From assembly GCA_965203215.1 (NCBI GenBank), contig CBDBBY010000001.1:3472001-3536000 (forward strand): a DNA stretch of 64,000 nt, in the 5' to 3' direction. This DNA comes from CBDBBY01 sp965203215. Lineage in GTDB: Bacteria > Pseudomonadota > Alphaproteobacteria > Rhodobacterales > Rhodobacteraceae. Under the pieces are notes generated by a model. It searched no databases. It saw only the letters and a list, made by a program, of their open reading frames with translations, and was not told the DNA's origin. This document shows, piece by piece, positions 19,718-28,642 of this stretch (positions are counted from its first letter, which is position 1; each line of letters opens with the position of its first letter). A program made the position numbers and the translations under genes.

Positions 19718-20344
19718 ATGAAAAACACGAAGGCATTTGCAATAGCCGCATCCGTCGGCCTCGTCGGGCTAGTGGGCGCATCGGCTTACTTCGTTCTGGC
19801 CGGAAGAGGGTCGCTGTCCGAATGCGGCGAGTCCAGAATTGTCGGCGGAACGGCGCAAATCGGAGGGCCGTTCGAACTGGTCGACGGCACGACCGCGACG
19901 GTCGACGACAAGGATGTGATCGACAAACCGTCGTTGATTTACTTCGGATACACGTTCTGTCCCGACGTCTGCCCGTTGGACAATGCCAGAAATGCCGCCG
20001 CAGTCGATCTTCTATCTGAACGCGGATTGGAAGTCGGATCTATTTTCATTTCGATTGACCCGGACCGCGACACGCCCGACGTTGTCAGGGACTACGCGGG
20101 ATTGTTCCATCCCGAGATGGTCGGCCTGACCGGGTCGGCGGGTCAAGTTGCCGATGCAGCGAAGGCGTTTCGCGTTTATTTCAAGAAGAACGGCGACGAC
20201 GAGTATTATTTGATGGACCATTCGTCGTTCACCTATCTCGCGTTTCCCGGTCCGCAGGTCGTCGAGTTCTTCCGCCGGGAGCATACCCCGGAGCAGGTCG
20301 CGGAAACTGCGCAATGCTACATTGAGGAAGCCGGCATCGCGTGA
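19718..20344 (+). CDS. SCO1/SenC family protein
   Basis: Membrane-anchored copper chaperone for cytochrome oxidase assembly. 208 residues from ATG 19718: an N-terminal membrane anchor (AIAASVGLVGLVGASAYFVL), then a thioredoxin fold with the copper-binding FCPDVCP motif and the conserved distal histidine in MDHSSFTYL. An alternative ATG at 19697 adds seven residues; neither has a strong ribosome site. In Rhodobacter relatives senC lies between regB and regA, both absent here. It ends 13 bases before the convergent HD hydrolase gene. Confidence 0.92.
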   Translation: MKNTKAFAIAASVGLVGLVGASAYFVLAGRGSLSECGESRIVGGTAQIGGPFELVDGTTATVDDKDVIDKPSLIYFGYTFCPDVCPLDNARNAAAVDLLSERGLEVGSIFISIDPDRDTPDVVRDYAGLFHPEMVGLTGSAGQVADAAKAFRVYFKKNGDDEYYLMDHSSFTYLAFPGPQVVEFFRREHTPEQVAETAQCYIEEAGIA

Positions 20345-20357
20345 AGTGCGCCCGACG

Positions 20358-20966
20358 CTATCGAGAACTCGCCCAATCCATTTTCTTCAGAAGCGCTTTC
20401 GTGCGCTCCTCGAATTCGTTGCGAACAGCTTCGGGCGGTTTTGGCCGCACTTCGATGCCACCAGCAATAATTTTAGCCGGTCGGCCGAAATACCGATTCG
20501 CTTCGGCATCGGTGAACAGCGCGATCTGGGTCGCTTCCAGACGGGCCGCCGCCTTGTCGGCCTTCTTGATCGCCCGCCCGATATTCGGAGGCGGCTGATC
20601 GGGAATCCCGAACCGGATATGCACCGCAGTCATCAGCCTCGCCTCAAGTTCGGAATATTTAGGTCCAACCGCGCCCTTGACCGGCGAAACCATGTCTCCC
20701 ACGACGTATTCCGCGGCATCGTGGAGCAAAGCGGCGAGTTTCCAAACCGGGGCGCCATCCGGGACCAAAATATTGAAAATCTCTTCCACAAGCAGCGAAT
20801 GCTGGGCGACAGAATAGGGATGGTCGCCGTCCGTCTGTCCATTCCATCTCGCGACGAATGCCAAGCCGCGCGCGATGTCCTCGATTTCTATATCCACAGG
20901 CGACGGATCGAATAGGTCGAGCCGCCGTCCGGACAGCATGCGTTGCCACTCGCGCGATTGCTTCAT
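20358..20966 (-). CDS. HD domain hydrolase (YfbR-like 5'-nucleotidase family)
   Basis: Metal-dependent phosphohydrolase of about 202 residues. HD-domain ligands are visible as PYSVAQHSLLVEEI (first H), AALLHDAAEYVVGDM (HD) and the late D in IKKADKAAARLEATQ. The frame is open to 21050, but the ATG at 20966 gives the usual N-terminus MKQSREWQRMLSGRRLDLFDP. It is divergent from ahcY and convergent with the SCO1 gene. Likely dephosphorylates deoxynucleoside monophosphates, by analogy with YfbR. Confidence 0.85.
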   Translation of the reverse strand: MKQSREWQRMLSGRRLDLFDPSPVDIEIEDIARGLAFVARWNGQTDGDHPYSVAQHSLLVEEIFNILVPDGAPVWKLAALLHDAAEYVVGDMVSPVKGAVGPKYSELEARLMTAVHIRFGIPDQPPPNIGRAIKKADKAAARLEATQIALFTDAEANRYFGRPAKIIAGGIEVRPKPPEAVRNEFEERTKALLKKMDWASSR

Positions 20967-21073
20967 CTCATGACTCGACGGACGGGGTTCCGAAGAGCAC
21001 CTCTTAGCATTGTCGCTTCGCCTCGCAAATGTTAAGGGCCACGGCTTCATTTCATTCGTTGGGAAATCGCGCC

Positions 21074-22468
21074 GTGGCTGAAGAACATTTCGTCAAGGAC
21101 ATTTCGCTTGCGGACTTCGGGCGCAAGGAGATCGGAATCGCGGAAACGGAAATGCCCGGCCTGATGGCCGTCCGCGAGGAGTTCGGATCCGAGAAGCCGC
21201 TTGCGGGAGCTCGGATCGCAGGCTCGCTGCACATGACGATACAGACGGCGGTTCTGATTGAAACCTTGATTGCGCTCGGCGCCCGCGTCCGATGGGCTTC
21301 ATGCAACATTTTCTCCACCCAGGATCATGCCGCCGCCGCGATCGCGGCCAGCGGCGTTCCGGTATTCGCGTTCAAGGGCGAGACTCTGGAGGAGTACTGG
21401 ACATTCACCGACCGCATTTTCAGATTCACCGAGGGCGGCGCGAACATGATTCTGGACGACGGCGGCGATGCGACGCTTTACGTCATACTGGGCGCGCGCG
21501 CGGAAGACGGAGAGGCCGAACTCATTGCGAATCCGGACTCCGAGGAGGAGGAAGCGCTGTTTTCGACGATCCGCAAAAGGATGGCCGAAACGCCGGGATG
21601 GTTCTCGGCCCAGCGGGAGATGATCAGGGGCGTCACCGAAGAAACGACGACGGGCGTCAACCGGCTGTACCAACTCATGGAGAGCGGAAGGCTCCCGTTT
21701 CCGGCCATCAATGTGAACGACAGCGTGACGAAATCGAAATTCGACAACAAGTACGGCTGCAAGGAAAGCCTCGTTGACGGAATTCGGCGCGCGACGGACA
21801 CCATGCTGGCCGGCAAGGTCGCGGTCATTTGCGGGTACGGCGACGTCGGGAAAGGATCGGCCGCGTCTTTGAGAGGCGGCGGCGCGCGAGTGATGGTGAC
21901 CGAAGCGGATCCGATCTGCGCGCTGCAGGCGGCCATGGACGGCTACGAGGTCGTTTCGCTGGAGAACGTCGCGTCCACTGCAGACATCTTCATCACGGCG
22001 ACCGGGAACAAGGACGTCATCAGGCTCGACCACATCAGGCAGATGAAGGACATGGCCATCGTCGGCAACATCGGCCATTTCGACAACGAGATTCAAGTTT
22101 CGGCGCTCAGGAACCACAAATGGACGAACATCAAGGATCAGGTCGACATGATCGAAATGCCGTCCGGTCGAAGGATACTCCTCCTTTCGGAAGGGCGCCT
22201 GCTCAATCTGGGCAACGCGACCGGACACCCCAGTTTCGTCATGTCCGCGAGCTTCACCAACCAAGTGCTTGCGCAAATGGAGCTTTGGCGCCACCCGGAG
22301 AAATACGAGAAGCAAGTCTACGTTCTGCCGAAACACCTCGACGAAAAGGTGGCCCGGCTGCATCTCGGAAGGCTTGGCGTGCAGCTGACCGAACTAACGC
22401 CCGAGCAGGCTGAATACATTGGAATCGATGCAGCCGGTCCTTTCAAGTCGGATCATTACAGATACTGA
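21074..22468 (+). CDS. ahcY: Adenosylhomocysteinase
   Basis: Hydrolyses S-adenosylhomocysteine to adenosine and homocysteine, keeping methyltransferases uninhibited. 464 residues from the GTG at 21074 (M-AEEHFVKDISLADFGRKEI); an in-frame ATG at 21029 adds 15 atypical residues. The NAD-binding motif is ICGYGDVGKGSAASL, substrate residues are in ASCNIFSTQDHAAAAI, and the C-terminus ends PFKSDHYRY as in all bacterial enzymes. Next to SCO1/SenC as in Rhodobacter-type order. The following 200 bases lead into the nested insertion sequences. Confidence 0.97.
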   Translation: MAEEHFVKDISLADFGRKEIGIAETEMPGLMAVREEFGSEKPLAGARIAGSLHMTIQTAVLIETLIALGARVRWASCNIFSTQDHAAAAIAASGVPVFAFKGETLEEYWTFTDRIFRFTEGGANMILDDGGDATLYVILGARAEDGEAELIANPDSEEEEALFSTIRKRMAETPGWFSAQREMIRGVTEETTTGVNRLYQLMESGRLPFPAINVNDSVTKSKFDNKYGCKESLVDGIRRATDTMLAGKVAVICGYGDVGKGSAASLRGGGARVMVTEADPICALQAAMDGYEVVSLENVASTADIFITATGNKDVIRLDHIRQMKDMAIVGNIGHFDNEIQVSALRNHKWTNIKDQVDMIEMPSGRRILLLSEGRLLNLGNATGHPSFVMSASFTNQVLAQMELWRHPEKYEKQVYVLPKHLDEKVARLHLGRLGVQLTELTPEQAEYIGIDAAGPFKSDHYRY

Positions 22469-22696
22469 GTCCGCCTGCGTCACTGCGGCGCGCCCCTTTC
22501 ATCTGGGTCGCGACAGCCGATTTGATACTAAAGAAGATCAAAAGATTATCTAGCGTCCGCAAGAAAACCCCTCAATTCTTTGAATAAATTGACTGAATCT
22601 TCGGATTTCGCTTGCAAGGAGTCTCCGGATTTTGTATGATTCGCGATGATTTCCGCCCCGCGGGCGGGTTTCGGACGAATCTTCGGAGGATTTTGC
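22469..22696. other. ahcY downstream region and ISNCY left end
   Basis: After the ahcY stop there is about 80 bp of ordinary intergenic DNA, then from about 22551 the ISNCY end recognised by its similarity to 33068-33215. No terminator with a clear T run was seen. Confidence 0.5.
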
Positions 22697-23460
22697 ATGC
22701 GGACGGTCATCGAATTGCGTCGCCCGCCGGGGTCGATCCCCATCGAGGACATCAAGCCGGACGCGAAGTCGCGGGACGACACCCCGGCGCTTCCGGTCGG
22801 CCTCCAGGCGGTCTACAGGGACGAGGCGCTGCGGGACGAATTGTTCGCGCTTCTGAACAAGCACATTCTTCCGGACCGCCGCCGCGACACCGGCCGGCCG
22901 GGGATGGATCTCTGGGCGGTCCTGGCGGTGGGCGTGCTGAAGCAGGGCCTTCGCTGCGACTACGACCGGCTCCAGGATCAGGCGGACGGGCACATCAAGA
23001 TCCGGCAGATGCTTGGCCACGGCAGTCTGGACGAGAGCGAATGCGAGCTTCAGAACATCCGCGACAACGTGGAACTGATGACGCCGGAGCTTCTGCGGGA
23101 AGTCAGCCGATTGATCGCCCGGGCGGACGCGAAGCTTTCAAAAAAAAGCCTGGCGCGGCGTTGGTCGGGCGCTGCGGTTCGTTCGTGGCGGAGACGGACG
23201 TCCACCATCCGACCGACTTCAACCTGCTGCGGGACTCGGTCCGCTGCCTGCTTCGGGAGACGGCGCGGGCCTGCGGCGGCGCCGGCGTGCGCGGATGGCG
23301 GCAGTGGAAGCACCGCCGGCGCACTGTCGAAGTTCTGCATCGCCGGGCGGACAAATCGGAGAAGTGGCGGGCCCGACCGGACGACGTCCGGGCCTATCTG
23401 TCCGCCTCGCGCAGGATCGCGGACAAGGCGCAGGCTTCGCTCGCGACGCTGCGGGCCGGC
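22697..23460 (+). pseudogene. ISNCY transposase, N-terminal part
   Basis: Starts at an ATG with GGAGG ten bases upstream. It contains the family N-terminus MRTVIELRRPPG, KSRDDTPALPVGLQAVY, and GRPGMDLWAVLAVGVLKQGL followed by DYDRLQDQADGH and IRQMLGH, all typical of ISNCY/IS1202-type transposases. After LIARADAKLS the frame must shift back by one base at eight adenines (23140-23147) to continue as GRCGSFVAETDVHHPTDFN, the first catalytic D region. The coding part is broken at 23460 by the ISAs1 insertion. Confidence 0.85.
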
Positions 23461-23558
23461 CAGGGCCTTCGCTTTTAAAATTTTCGTTTTTCCTTTCCGC
23501 CGCCTGATGGCACACTCGCGTCAAAACAACAACGAAGAGCAGTGTTTGGAGGCAGAAG

Positions 23559-24365
23559 ATGGAAGGATTCCGCGCTATTTTCCAAGGGGTTGAGGACCCC
23601 CGCAAGAGCAACGCCGTGAAGCATGACCTGATCGAGATGCTGGTGATCGCCCTTCTGGCGACGCTGTCGGGCAGCTCGTCGTGCGCCGGATTCGCGCGCT
23701 ACGCGGAGTGCAAATACGAGTTTCTGAAGGAATTCATGGAGCTCAAGGGCGGTCCGCCGAGCCACGACGCCTTCTCCGACGTCTTCAACGTCATTGATCC
23801 GGAGCAGTTGTCGGGGGCCATGACGGAGTTCGCGAAGACGCTGGCGGCCGCGCTTCCGCAGGACCAGGTGGCGGTCGACGGCAAGGCGCTCAGGGGCGCG
23901 ATCATGGATGCGAAGAAGAAGTCCGCGCTGCATCTGGTTCAGGCGTTCGAGCCCCGGGCCGGACTCGTTCTCGGCCAAGTCAAGGTCGACGGGAAGTCGA
24001 ACGAGATCACGGCGATCCCCGCGCTTCTGGAGCTTCTGGATCTGGACGGGCGCACGGTGACGGCAGACGCGATGCATTGCCAGCGCGAGACGTCGGCGCG
24101 GATCGTGGAGAAGGGCGGAGATTACGTACTGCCGGCGAAGGGCAACCAGGGAACGCTCCACGAGGACATCCAGGTCTGGTTCTCCGATCCCGAGGCGAAG
24201 AAGGAAATGCTTGAATATCAGCATGTCGGCGGCGGGCACGGGCGTGTCGAGACGCGCGTCGCGACGGTCTCGCACGATGTCGGCTGGCTGCAGGACCGGC
24301 ACGGCTGGCCCGGCCTCAAGGCCGTCGGCAGGATCGAAGCCGTCCGCGTGTCACTACTAAGTTAA
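23559..24365 (+). pseudogene. ISAs1 transposase, N-terminal part
   Basis: The frame starts MEGFRAIFQGVEDPRKSNA with the usual DUF4372-like N-terminal H-repeat block (HDLIEMLVIALLATLSGS) and the catalytic D residues in VAVDGKALRGA and VTADAMHCQRE. The true coding part ends at 24348 where the IS21 element begins; the last few codons to the stop at 24365 belong to IS21. Joined to 26645-26967 it restores a 370-residue transposase in frame (…RIEAVR-ELKGRTERSV…). Confidence 0.92.
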
Positions 24366-24495
24366 AACTCCCCAAAAGCGCTAAAGTAAAATTCCCCAGT
24401 CAGGGGGCTGCGAATTCGTTCCGGGGGGCATGCCCCCCGGAACGAAAGCAGTCCAAAATCCCATCCGATTTTTTGCCGAAGGAGGCTCGGGTCGG

Positions 24496-25728
24496 GTGAT
24501 CAAACTGGAGAAGATTGTCATGTTGCAAGAACTGAAACGGGAAGGCCTTTCGATCAGCGCGATCGCGCGGCGGACGGGCCTGGACCGGAAGACGGTCCGC
24601 AAACTGCTGGACCGGGGTCTCGCGGCTCCGGCCTATTCGCCGCGGAAGCCTCGGCCCCGGCTCCTGGAGCCGTACGAGGGCTATCTCGCGGAAAAGATCG
24701 GGAACTGCCCGGATCTGTCCGGACGCCGTCTGTTCCGGCAAATCCGGGAGCGCGGCTACGAAGGCGGCTATGCCGCGGTGACCGCCTATCTCCGCGCGCT
24801 CCGGCCGGACGAGGCGCCAGGGTTCGAGCGCCGCTTCGAGACCAAGCCCGGCGAGCAGGCCCAGGTCGACTTCGCCGAATTCAAAACCGAATACGCCGAC
24901 GAGCCCGGCGTCGTCCGGAAAGTCCACCTGTTCTCGTTCGTCCTCGGATGCAGCCGGTGGCTGTGGGGACGGTTCTGCGCCGACCAGACGCTCGAAACGG
25001 TGCTGAGATGCCATGTGTCGGCGTTCGACGCCTGCGGAGGGGCGCCGCGCGAAGTGCTCTACGATCGGATGAAGACCGCCGTCCTCGGCGAGGATGCCGA
25101 CCGGTCCGTGATCTACAACCCGTCGCTGGTCGCCTTGCTCGACCATTACGGATCGGCGCCGAGGGCCTGCAAAGCCTATCGGGCGAAAACCAAGGGCAAG
25201 GTCGAGCGCCCGTTCCGATACATCCGGCAGGACTTCTTCCTCGACCGGACCTTCCGCAGCCTTGACGATCTCAACGCGCAATTCGACAAATGGCGTCGCG
25301 AGATCGCCAATCCGCGCGTCCACGCCACCACCGGCCGGATCGTCGACGAAGCGCTGGCCGAAGAGCGACCCGCTTTGATCCCGCTTCCCGCGCATCCCTA
25401 CGACGCGGTCCTGACAGTCGAGCGGCGCGTCAGCCGCGACGGAATGGTCTCGGTCGGCGGAAACCTCTATTCGGTGCCCGACGCCGCACGAAAGCGCGTG
25501 CTGGAGGTGCAGCGGCATCCCGCCGAAGTGCGGATCTTCGAGGATAGGACGCTGATCGCGCGGCATCCGATCCTTGAAGGCCGGAACCGCCGCAGGGTCG
25601 ATCCCGGCCACCGCAGGCCGCCTCCGCCGCGTCCGGATCCGACCCAGCTCGAGGACGCGCCGAAACGGTCCCTGGCCTTCTACGACGCCGTCGGACGCCG
25701 CCTCGAGCGGCAGGGAGTGCGCCAATGA
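24496..25728 (+). CDS. istA: IS21-family transposase IstA
   Basis: DDE transposase of 410 residues from GTG 24496, preceded by GAAGGAGG; the open frame extends to 24430 but lacks a better start. N-terminal helix-turn-helix LSISAIARRTGLDRKTVRKLL; catalytic triad in QAQVDFAEFK, VLYDRMKTAV and KGKVERPFRYIRQDFF; C-terminal beta domain with SVGGNLYSVP. It ends in an ATGA overlap with istB. Complete by length and motif. Confidence 0.95.
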   Translation: MIKLEKIVMLQELKREGLSISAIARRTGLDRKTVRKLLDRGLAAPAYSPRKPRPRLLEPYEGYLAEKIGNCPDLSGRRLFRQIRERGYEGGYAAVTAYLRALRPDEAPGFERRFETKPGEQAQVDFAEFKTEYADEPGVVRKVHLFSFVLGCSRWLWGRFCADQTLETVLRCHVSAFDACGGAPREVLYDRMKTAVLGEDADRSVIYNPSLVALLDHYGSAPRACKAYRAKTKGKVERPFRYIRQDFFLDRTFRSLDDLNAQFDKWRREIANPRVHATTGRIVDEALAEERPALIPLPAHPYDAVLTVERRVSRDGMVSVGGNLYSVPDAARKRVLEVQRHPAEVRIFEDRTLIARHPILEGRNRRRVDPGHRRPPPPRPDPTQLEDAPKRSLAFYDAVGRRLERQGVRQ

Positions 25729-26561
25729 CCGAACTCGTCGACCGCATCAGCGCCGCCCTGGTCGGACTGAAAATGCCCCGGGCGCTCGAAGCGCTTAGCC
25801 CCACGCTGCGGCGCCTCGAGCAGGGCGAGCTCACGGCCGTCGAAGCCATCGACGCCCTCCTCAGCGAAGAATACGCCCTGCGCGAAACAAGACGAATCGA
25901 CATCGCATTGCGAACCGCGAAACTCCTCCCCGCCAAAACGGTCGAAAGCTTCGACTTCGCATTCCAGCCCTCGCTCGACCGGGAGAGAATCGCCGCGCTG
26001 GCCCAGCTCGACTTCATCCGGAGACGCGAAACCGTCCACTTCCTCGGACCGCCCGGAACCGGAAAAAGCCACCTCGCGACCGCACTCGGCGTCGCCGCCG
26101 TCAAAGCCGGAAAGAGCGTCTACAAAACGACGCTCGCGGAACTCACCGAAAACCTCGCGAAAGCCGAACGGCAAGGCCAGCTCGCCGAAAAAATCCGCTT
26201 CTTCGCGCGGGCCGCGCTGCTCATCGTCGACGAAATCGGATACCTGCCCATCACGCAGGGCGGCGCAAGCCTGTTCTTCCAAATCGTAAATGCCAGATAC
26301 GAAAAAGGCGCGATGATCCTCACCTCGAACAGAAGCTTCGCCGAATGGGGCGACATCTTCGGCGACCCCGTCGTCGCGACGGCCCTCCTCGACCGGCTCC
26401 TCCACCACGCCGTCGTCGTCCGAATCGAAGGCGCAAGCTACCGGCTCAGAAAACACGCCGACCTCATTCCCGAACACGTCCGAACGAATGCGCCAATCAC
26501 CCCGCCGCCGCCCCCGAAAAAACGAGGGCGGCCCAAAAAGGAGACGCGAACCGACGACTGA
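25725..26561 (+). CDS. istB: IS21-family helper ATPase IstB
   Basis: DnaC-like AAA+ ATPase, 278 residues, that helps IstA choose and capture targets. Walker A is LGPPGTGKSHLATAL, Walker B ALLIVDEIGYLPI, and the sensor region ILTSNRSFAEWGDIFGD is typical of IstB. The N-terminus (RISAALVGLKMPRALEAL) matches the family. The ATG overlaps the istA stop. The C-terminal proline and lysine-rich tail after about residue 255 is somewhat long. Confidence 0.95.
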   Translation: MTELVDRISAALVGLKMPRALEALSPTLRRLEQGELTAVEAIDALLSEEYALRETRRIDIALRTAKLLPAKTVESFDFAFQPSLDRERIAALAQLDFIRRRETVHFLGPPGTGKSHLATALGVAAVKAGKSVYKTTLAELTENLAKAERQGQLAEKIRFFARAALLIVDEIGYLPITQGGASLFFQIVNARYEKGAMILTSNRSFAEWGDIFGDPVVATALLDRLLHHAVVVRIEGASYRLRKHADLIPEHVRTNAPITPPPPPKKRGRPKKETRTDD

Positions 26562-26644
26562 GCTGGCTCGCCGCCAAAACACCAAAAACTGGGGAATTTT
26601 ACTTTAGCACTTCTGGGGAATTTTACTTTAGCATTGACACCGCG

Positions 26645-26967
26645 AGCTGAAGGGCAGGACGGAGCGGTCCGTCCGCCACTACATCATGAGCGCGGAGATT
26701 TCTCCGGAACGGCTGCTGGAGCTCACGCGCAACCACTGGAGGATCGAGAATTGCCTCCACTGGGTTCTGGACGTCGTCATGGGCGAGGACCGGATGCGGA
26801 ACCGGACGCTGAACGGGCCGGAATGCCTCGCCGCCATCCGGCGCATCGCCCCGGACATCGCGCGCCTCATGGACGACGGGCACTTGCTCGCGGGACGGAT
26901 GGACATCGCCGGCTGGAACGACAAATATCTGGTCGGCCTGTTCGTGAACGCGGTCGGCAAATTTTAA
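26645..26967 (+). pseudogene. ISAs1 transposase, C-terminal part
   Basis: Continuation of the ISAs1 transposase after the IS21 insert: ELKGRTERSVRHYIMSAEIS, then LTRNHWRIENCLHWVLDVVM with the catalytic glutamate, and the C-terminus WNDKYLVGLFVNAVGKF. In frame with 23559-24348 once IS21 and one CCGCG copy are removed. Without its N-terminal half it cannot be active. Confidence 0.92.
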
Positions 26968-26991
26968 AAGCGAAAGCCCTGGCGGGCCGGC

Positions 26992-27498
26992 GGAACCTGC
27001 TCCGGCTCGGCTCTGGACGAGATCGACCGCCTTCTTCGCCACGCAAGGCGCTTCGCCGACCAGATCGACCGCCGCGTGCTGCAAGGGGAGAAGATTCCGC
27101 ACGGCGAGAAGGTGTTCTCGATCTTCGAGGAGCACACCCGGTGGATCGCCAAGGGCAAGGCCGGCAGGAAGGCCGAGCTCGGCGTTCCGGTCTGCGTCGT
27201 CGAGGACGGGAACGGGTTCGTGCTCGACCACGAGATCATGTGGACAGGCGGCGACACCGACGTGGCGGCGCCGCTGACCCGGCGCTGCCTGAAGGCGTTC
27301 CCGAATCTGCGGGGATGCAGCTTCGACCGGGGCTTCCACAGCCCGTCGAACCGGAAGACGCTGGACGGTCTGCTGGAATTGAACGCTTTGCCGAAGAAGG
27401 GCGGGAAATCGGCGGCCGAGCGGGAGCGCGAGGCGGAGCCGGCCTTCGCGGCGGCGCGCAGGAAGCATTCCGGGGTGGAGTCGACGATCAACAATCTT
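26992..27498 (+). pseudogene. ISNCY transposase, middle part
   Basis: Continues the ISNCY transposase in the same frame as the end of the left part once ISAs1 and one 10-bp duplication are removed. Family blocks: HGEKVFSIFEEHTRWIAKGK, GVPVCVVEDGNGFVLDHEIM, LRGCSFDRGFHSPSNRKTL (catalytic D), LPKKGGKSAAEREREAEPAF and the catalytic-glutamate region HSGVESTINNL, at which point the IS110-type element interrupts it (27499). Confidence 0.88.
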
Positions 27499-27524
27499 CT
27501 GTATCTCAACCATGATATTGCGTT

Positions 27525-27558
27525 CCCGTCGCCGGCCTTGACGAAGGCCGGCGACGGG
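27525..27558. repeat. 15-bp perfect hairpin at the left end of the IS110 element
   Basis: CCCGTCGCCGGCCTT at 27525-27539, a GACG loop, and the exact reverse complement at 27544-27558. It is placed between the left end and the transposase gene. It may shield the transposase from outside transcription or form part of a structured RNA; there is no T run after it. Confidence 0.7.
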
Positions 27559-27682
27559 GCGGTGCATGGCGACACAATCATGTGGCATGACCACGCTTTC
27601 CAGCAAGCCGGCACCGCCTCTCTTCATCGTCTCGAACAGTTGATTGCGGCCGCCGAGGACCGCGCACCAGAAGGAAGAGAGC

Positions 27683-28642
27683 ATGAATACTGTAGCACAC
27701 CCGGAGATCATTGGGATAGACGTCTCGCGCGATTGGCTCGACCTGCATTGCGTGAGCGACGGCCATCAGCTTCGCCTGCGGAACACGGACGACGGCCATT
27801 CGGAACTGGCGAAGATCGCCGGCGACAGGGAGGTTCTGGTCTGCTTCGAGGCCACGGGCGGCCACGAATGGCGCCTTTGGGCAAGCTTGGAGGCGGCGGG
27901 GATCGAAGCGCGGCAGCTCGCTCCGGCGCAAGTCAAGGCGTTCGGGAGAAGCCAAGGCACTTTGGCCAAGACGGACCGGATCGACGCTGAATTGATCGCC
28001 CGCTTCATGGCGTTCCGCCCGGAGGCCGGCCGTCGGCTGCCGAGCGGAAAGCTGCGCGATCCCGGGGCGCTGACGACCAAGCGCAAGCAGCTCGTCGAGA
28101 TTCGCAAAAGTTCGCGACAGCAGGCCAAAGCGAACCTGAAGAACGGCACGGCCGATCAGGTCGAGGACTTGTCCAACGAGCTTCTTGATCTGCTGGAGCG
28201 CCAGATCGCGGAGGTGGAAGAGAGGATCGGGAGCCTTCTTGCGAACGAGGCCGTCCTGGCCGAGACCGCCGCCATCCTGAGGTCGGTTCCGGGGATTGGC
28301 CTGGTGGCCTGCGCAATGCCGGTCGCGGAGATGCCGGAGCTCGGCCGGATCTCCGGAGAGCAGGCCGCCGCCCTTGCGGGGCTGGCGCCGATCGCGAGGG
28401 ACAGCGGGCAGATGCGCGGGAAGCGGATGATCGGCGGGGGCCGCCGGGCGCTCCGGCAGGTTTTGCATCAAGCCGCGCTTGTCGCCTCGATTCACAACAC
28501 GGACTTGAAGCTGTTCGCCGACCGGCTTCGGAAGGAGGGGAAGCCGCACAAGGTGGTCGCCGCCGCCGTCGCCCGCAAGCTCGTGGTGATCGCCAACGCC
28601 TTGTGCAAATCACGCGAATCATGGGCAACGCAGACCGGATGA
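27683..28642 (+). CDS. IS110-family transposase (DEDD recombinase)
   Basis: 319 residues from ATG 27683, preceded by GGAAGAGAG; the frame is open to 27644. DEDD motifs: IIGIDVSRDWLDLH (D), VCFEATGGHEW (E), KTDRIDAELIARFM (D, D). The C-terminal Tnp_20 domain shows VPGIGLVACAMPV and LAGLAPIARDSGQMRGKR with the catalytic serine. It appears intact and belongs to the element inserted in ISNCY. Confidence 0.95.
   Translation: MNTVAHPEIIGIDVSRDWLDLHCVSDGHQLRLRNTDDGHSELAKIAGDREVLVCFEATGGHEWRLWASLEAAGIEARQLAPAQVKAFGRSQGTLAKTDRIDAELIARFMAFRPEAGRRLPSGKLRDPGALTTKRKQLVEIRKSSRQQAKANLKNGTADQVEDLSNELLDLLERQIAEVEERIGSLLANEAVLAETAAILRSVPGIGLVACAMPVAEMPELGRISGEQAAALAGLAPIARDSGQMRGKRMIGGGRRALRQVLHQAALVASIHNTDLKLFADRLRKEGKPHKVVAAAVARKLVVIANALCKSRESWATQTG

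Larger units (their letters stand above)
24349..26639 (+). mobile_element. IS21-family insertion sequence
   Basis: A 2291-bp element with terminal TGTCA...TGACA, flanked by a 5-bp duplication CCGCG (24344-24348 and 26640-26644). Both ends carry repeated internal sites of the type GCTAAAGTAAAATTCCCC: two at the right end (about 26591-26634) and two at the left (about 24356-24400), as is usual for IS21 transposase binding. It contains istA and istB overlapping by four bases. Both genes look intact, so this is probably the most recent and possibly still mobile layer. Confidence 0.95.
23461..26981 (+). mobile_element. ISAs1-family insertion sequence carrying an inserted IS21 element
   Basis: Ends are inverted repeats CAGGGCCTTCGCTTTTAAAA (23461) and, in reverse complement, CAGGGCTTTCGCTTTTAAAA ending at 26981. 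A perfect 10-bp target duplication GCGGGCCGGC flanks it (23451-23460 and 26982-26991). Without the IS21 insert and its 5-bp duplication the element is 1225 bp, the usual ISAs1 size. It disrupts the ISNCY transposase gene and preserves its frame across the join. Confidence 0.93.

Noticed and set aside
20967..21073. Possible SAH riboswitch before ahcY (CCGAAGAGCACC)
   Set aside because: Only a few bases resemble the consensus, the needed pseudoknot partners were not found, and the region is short.
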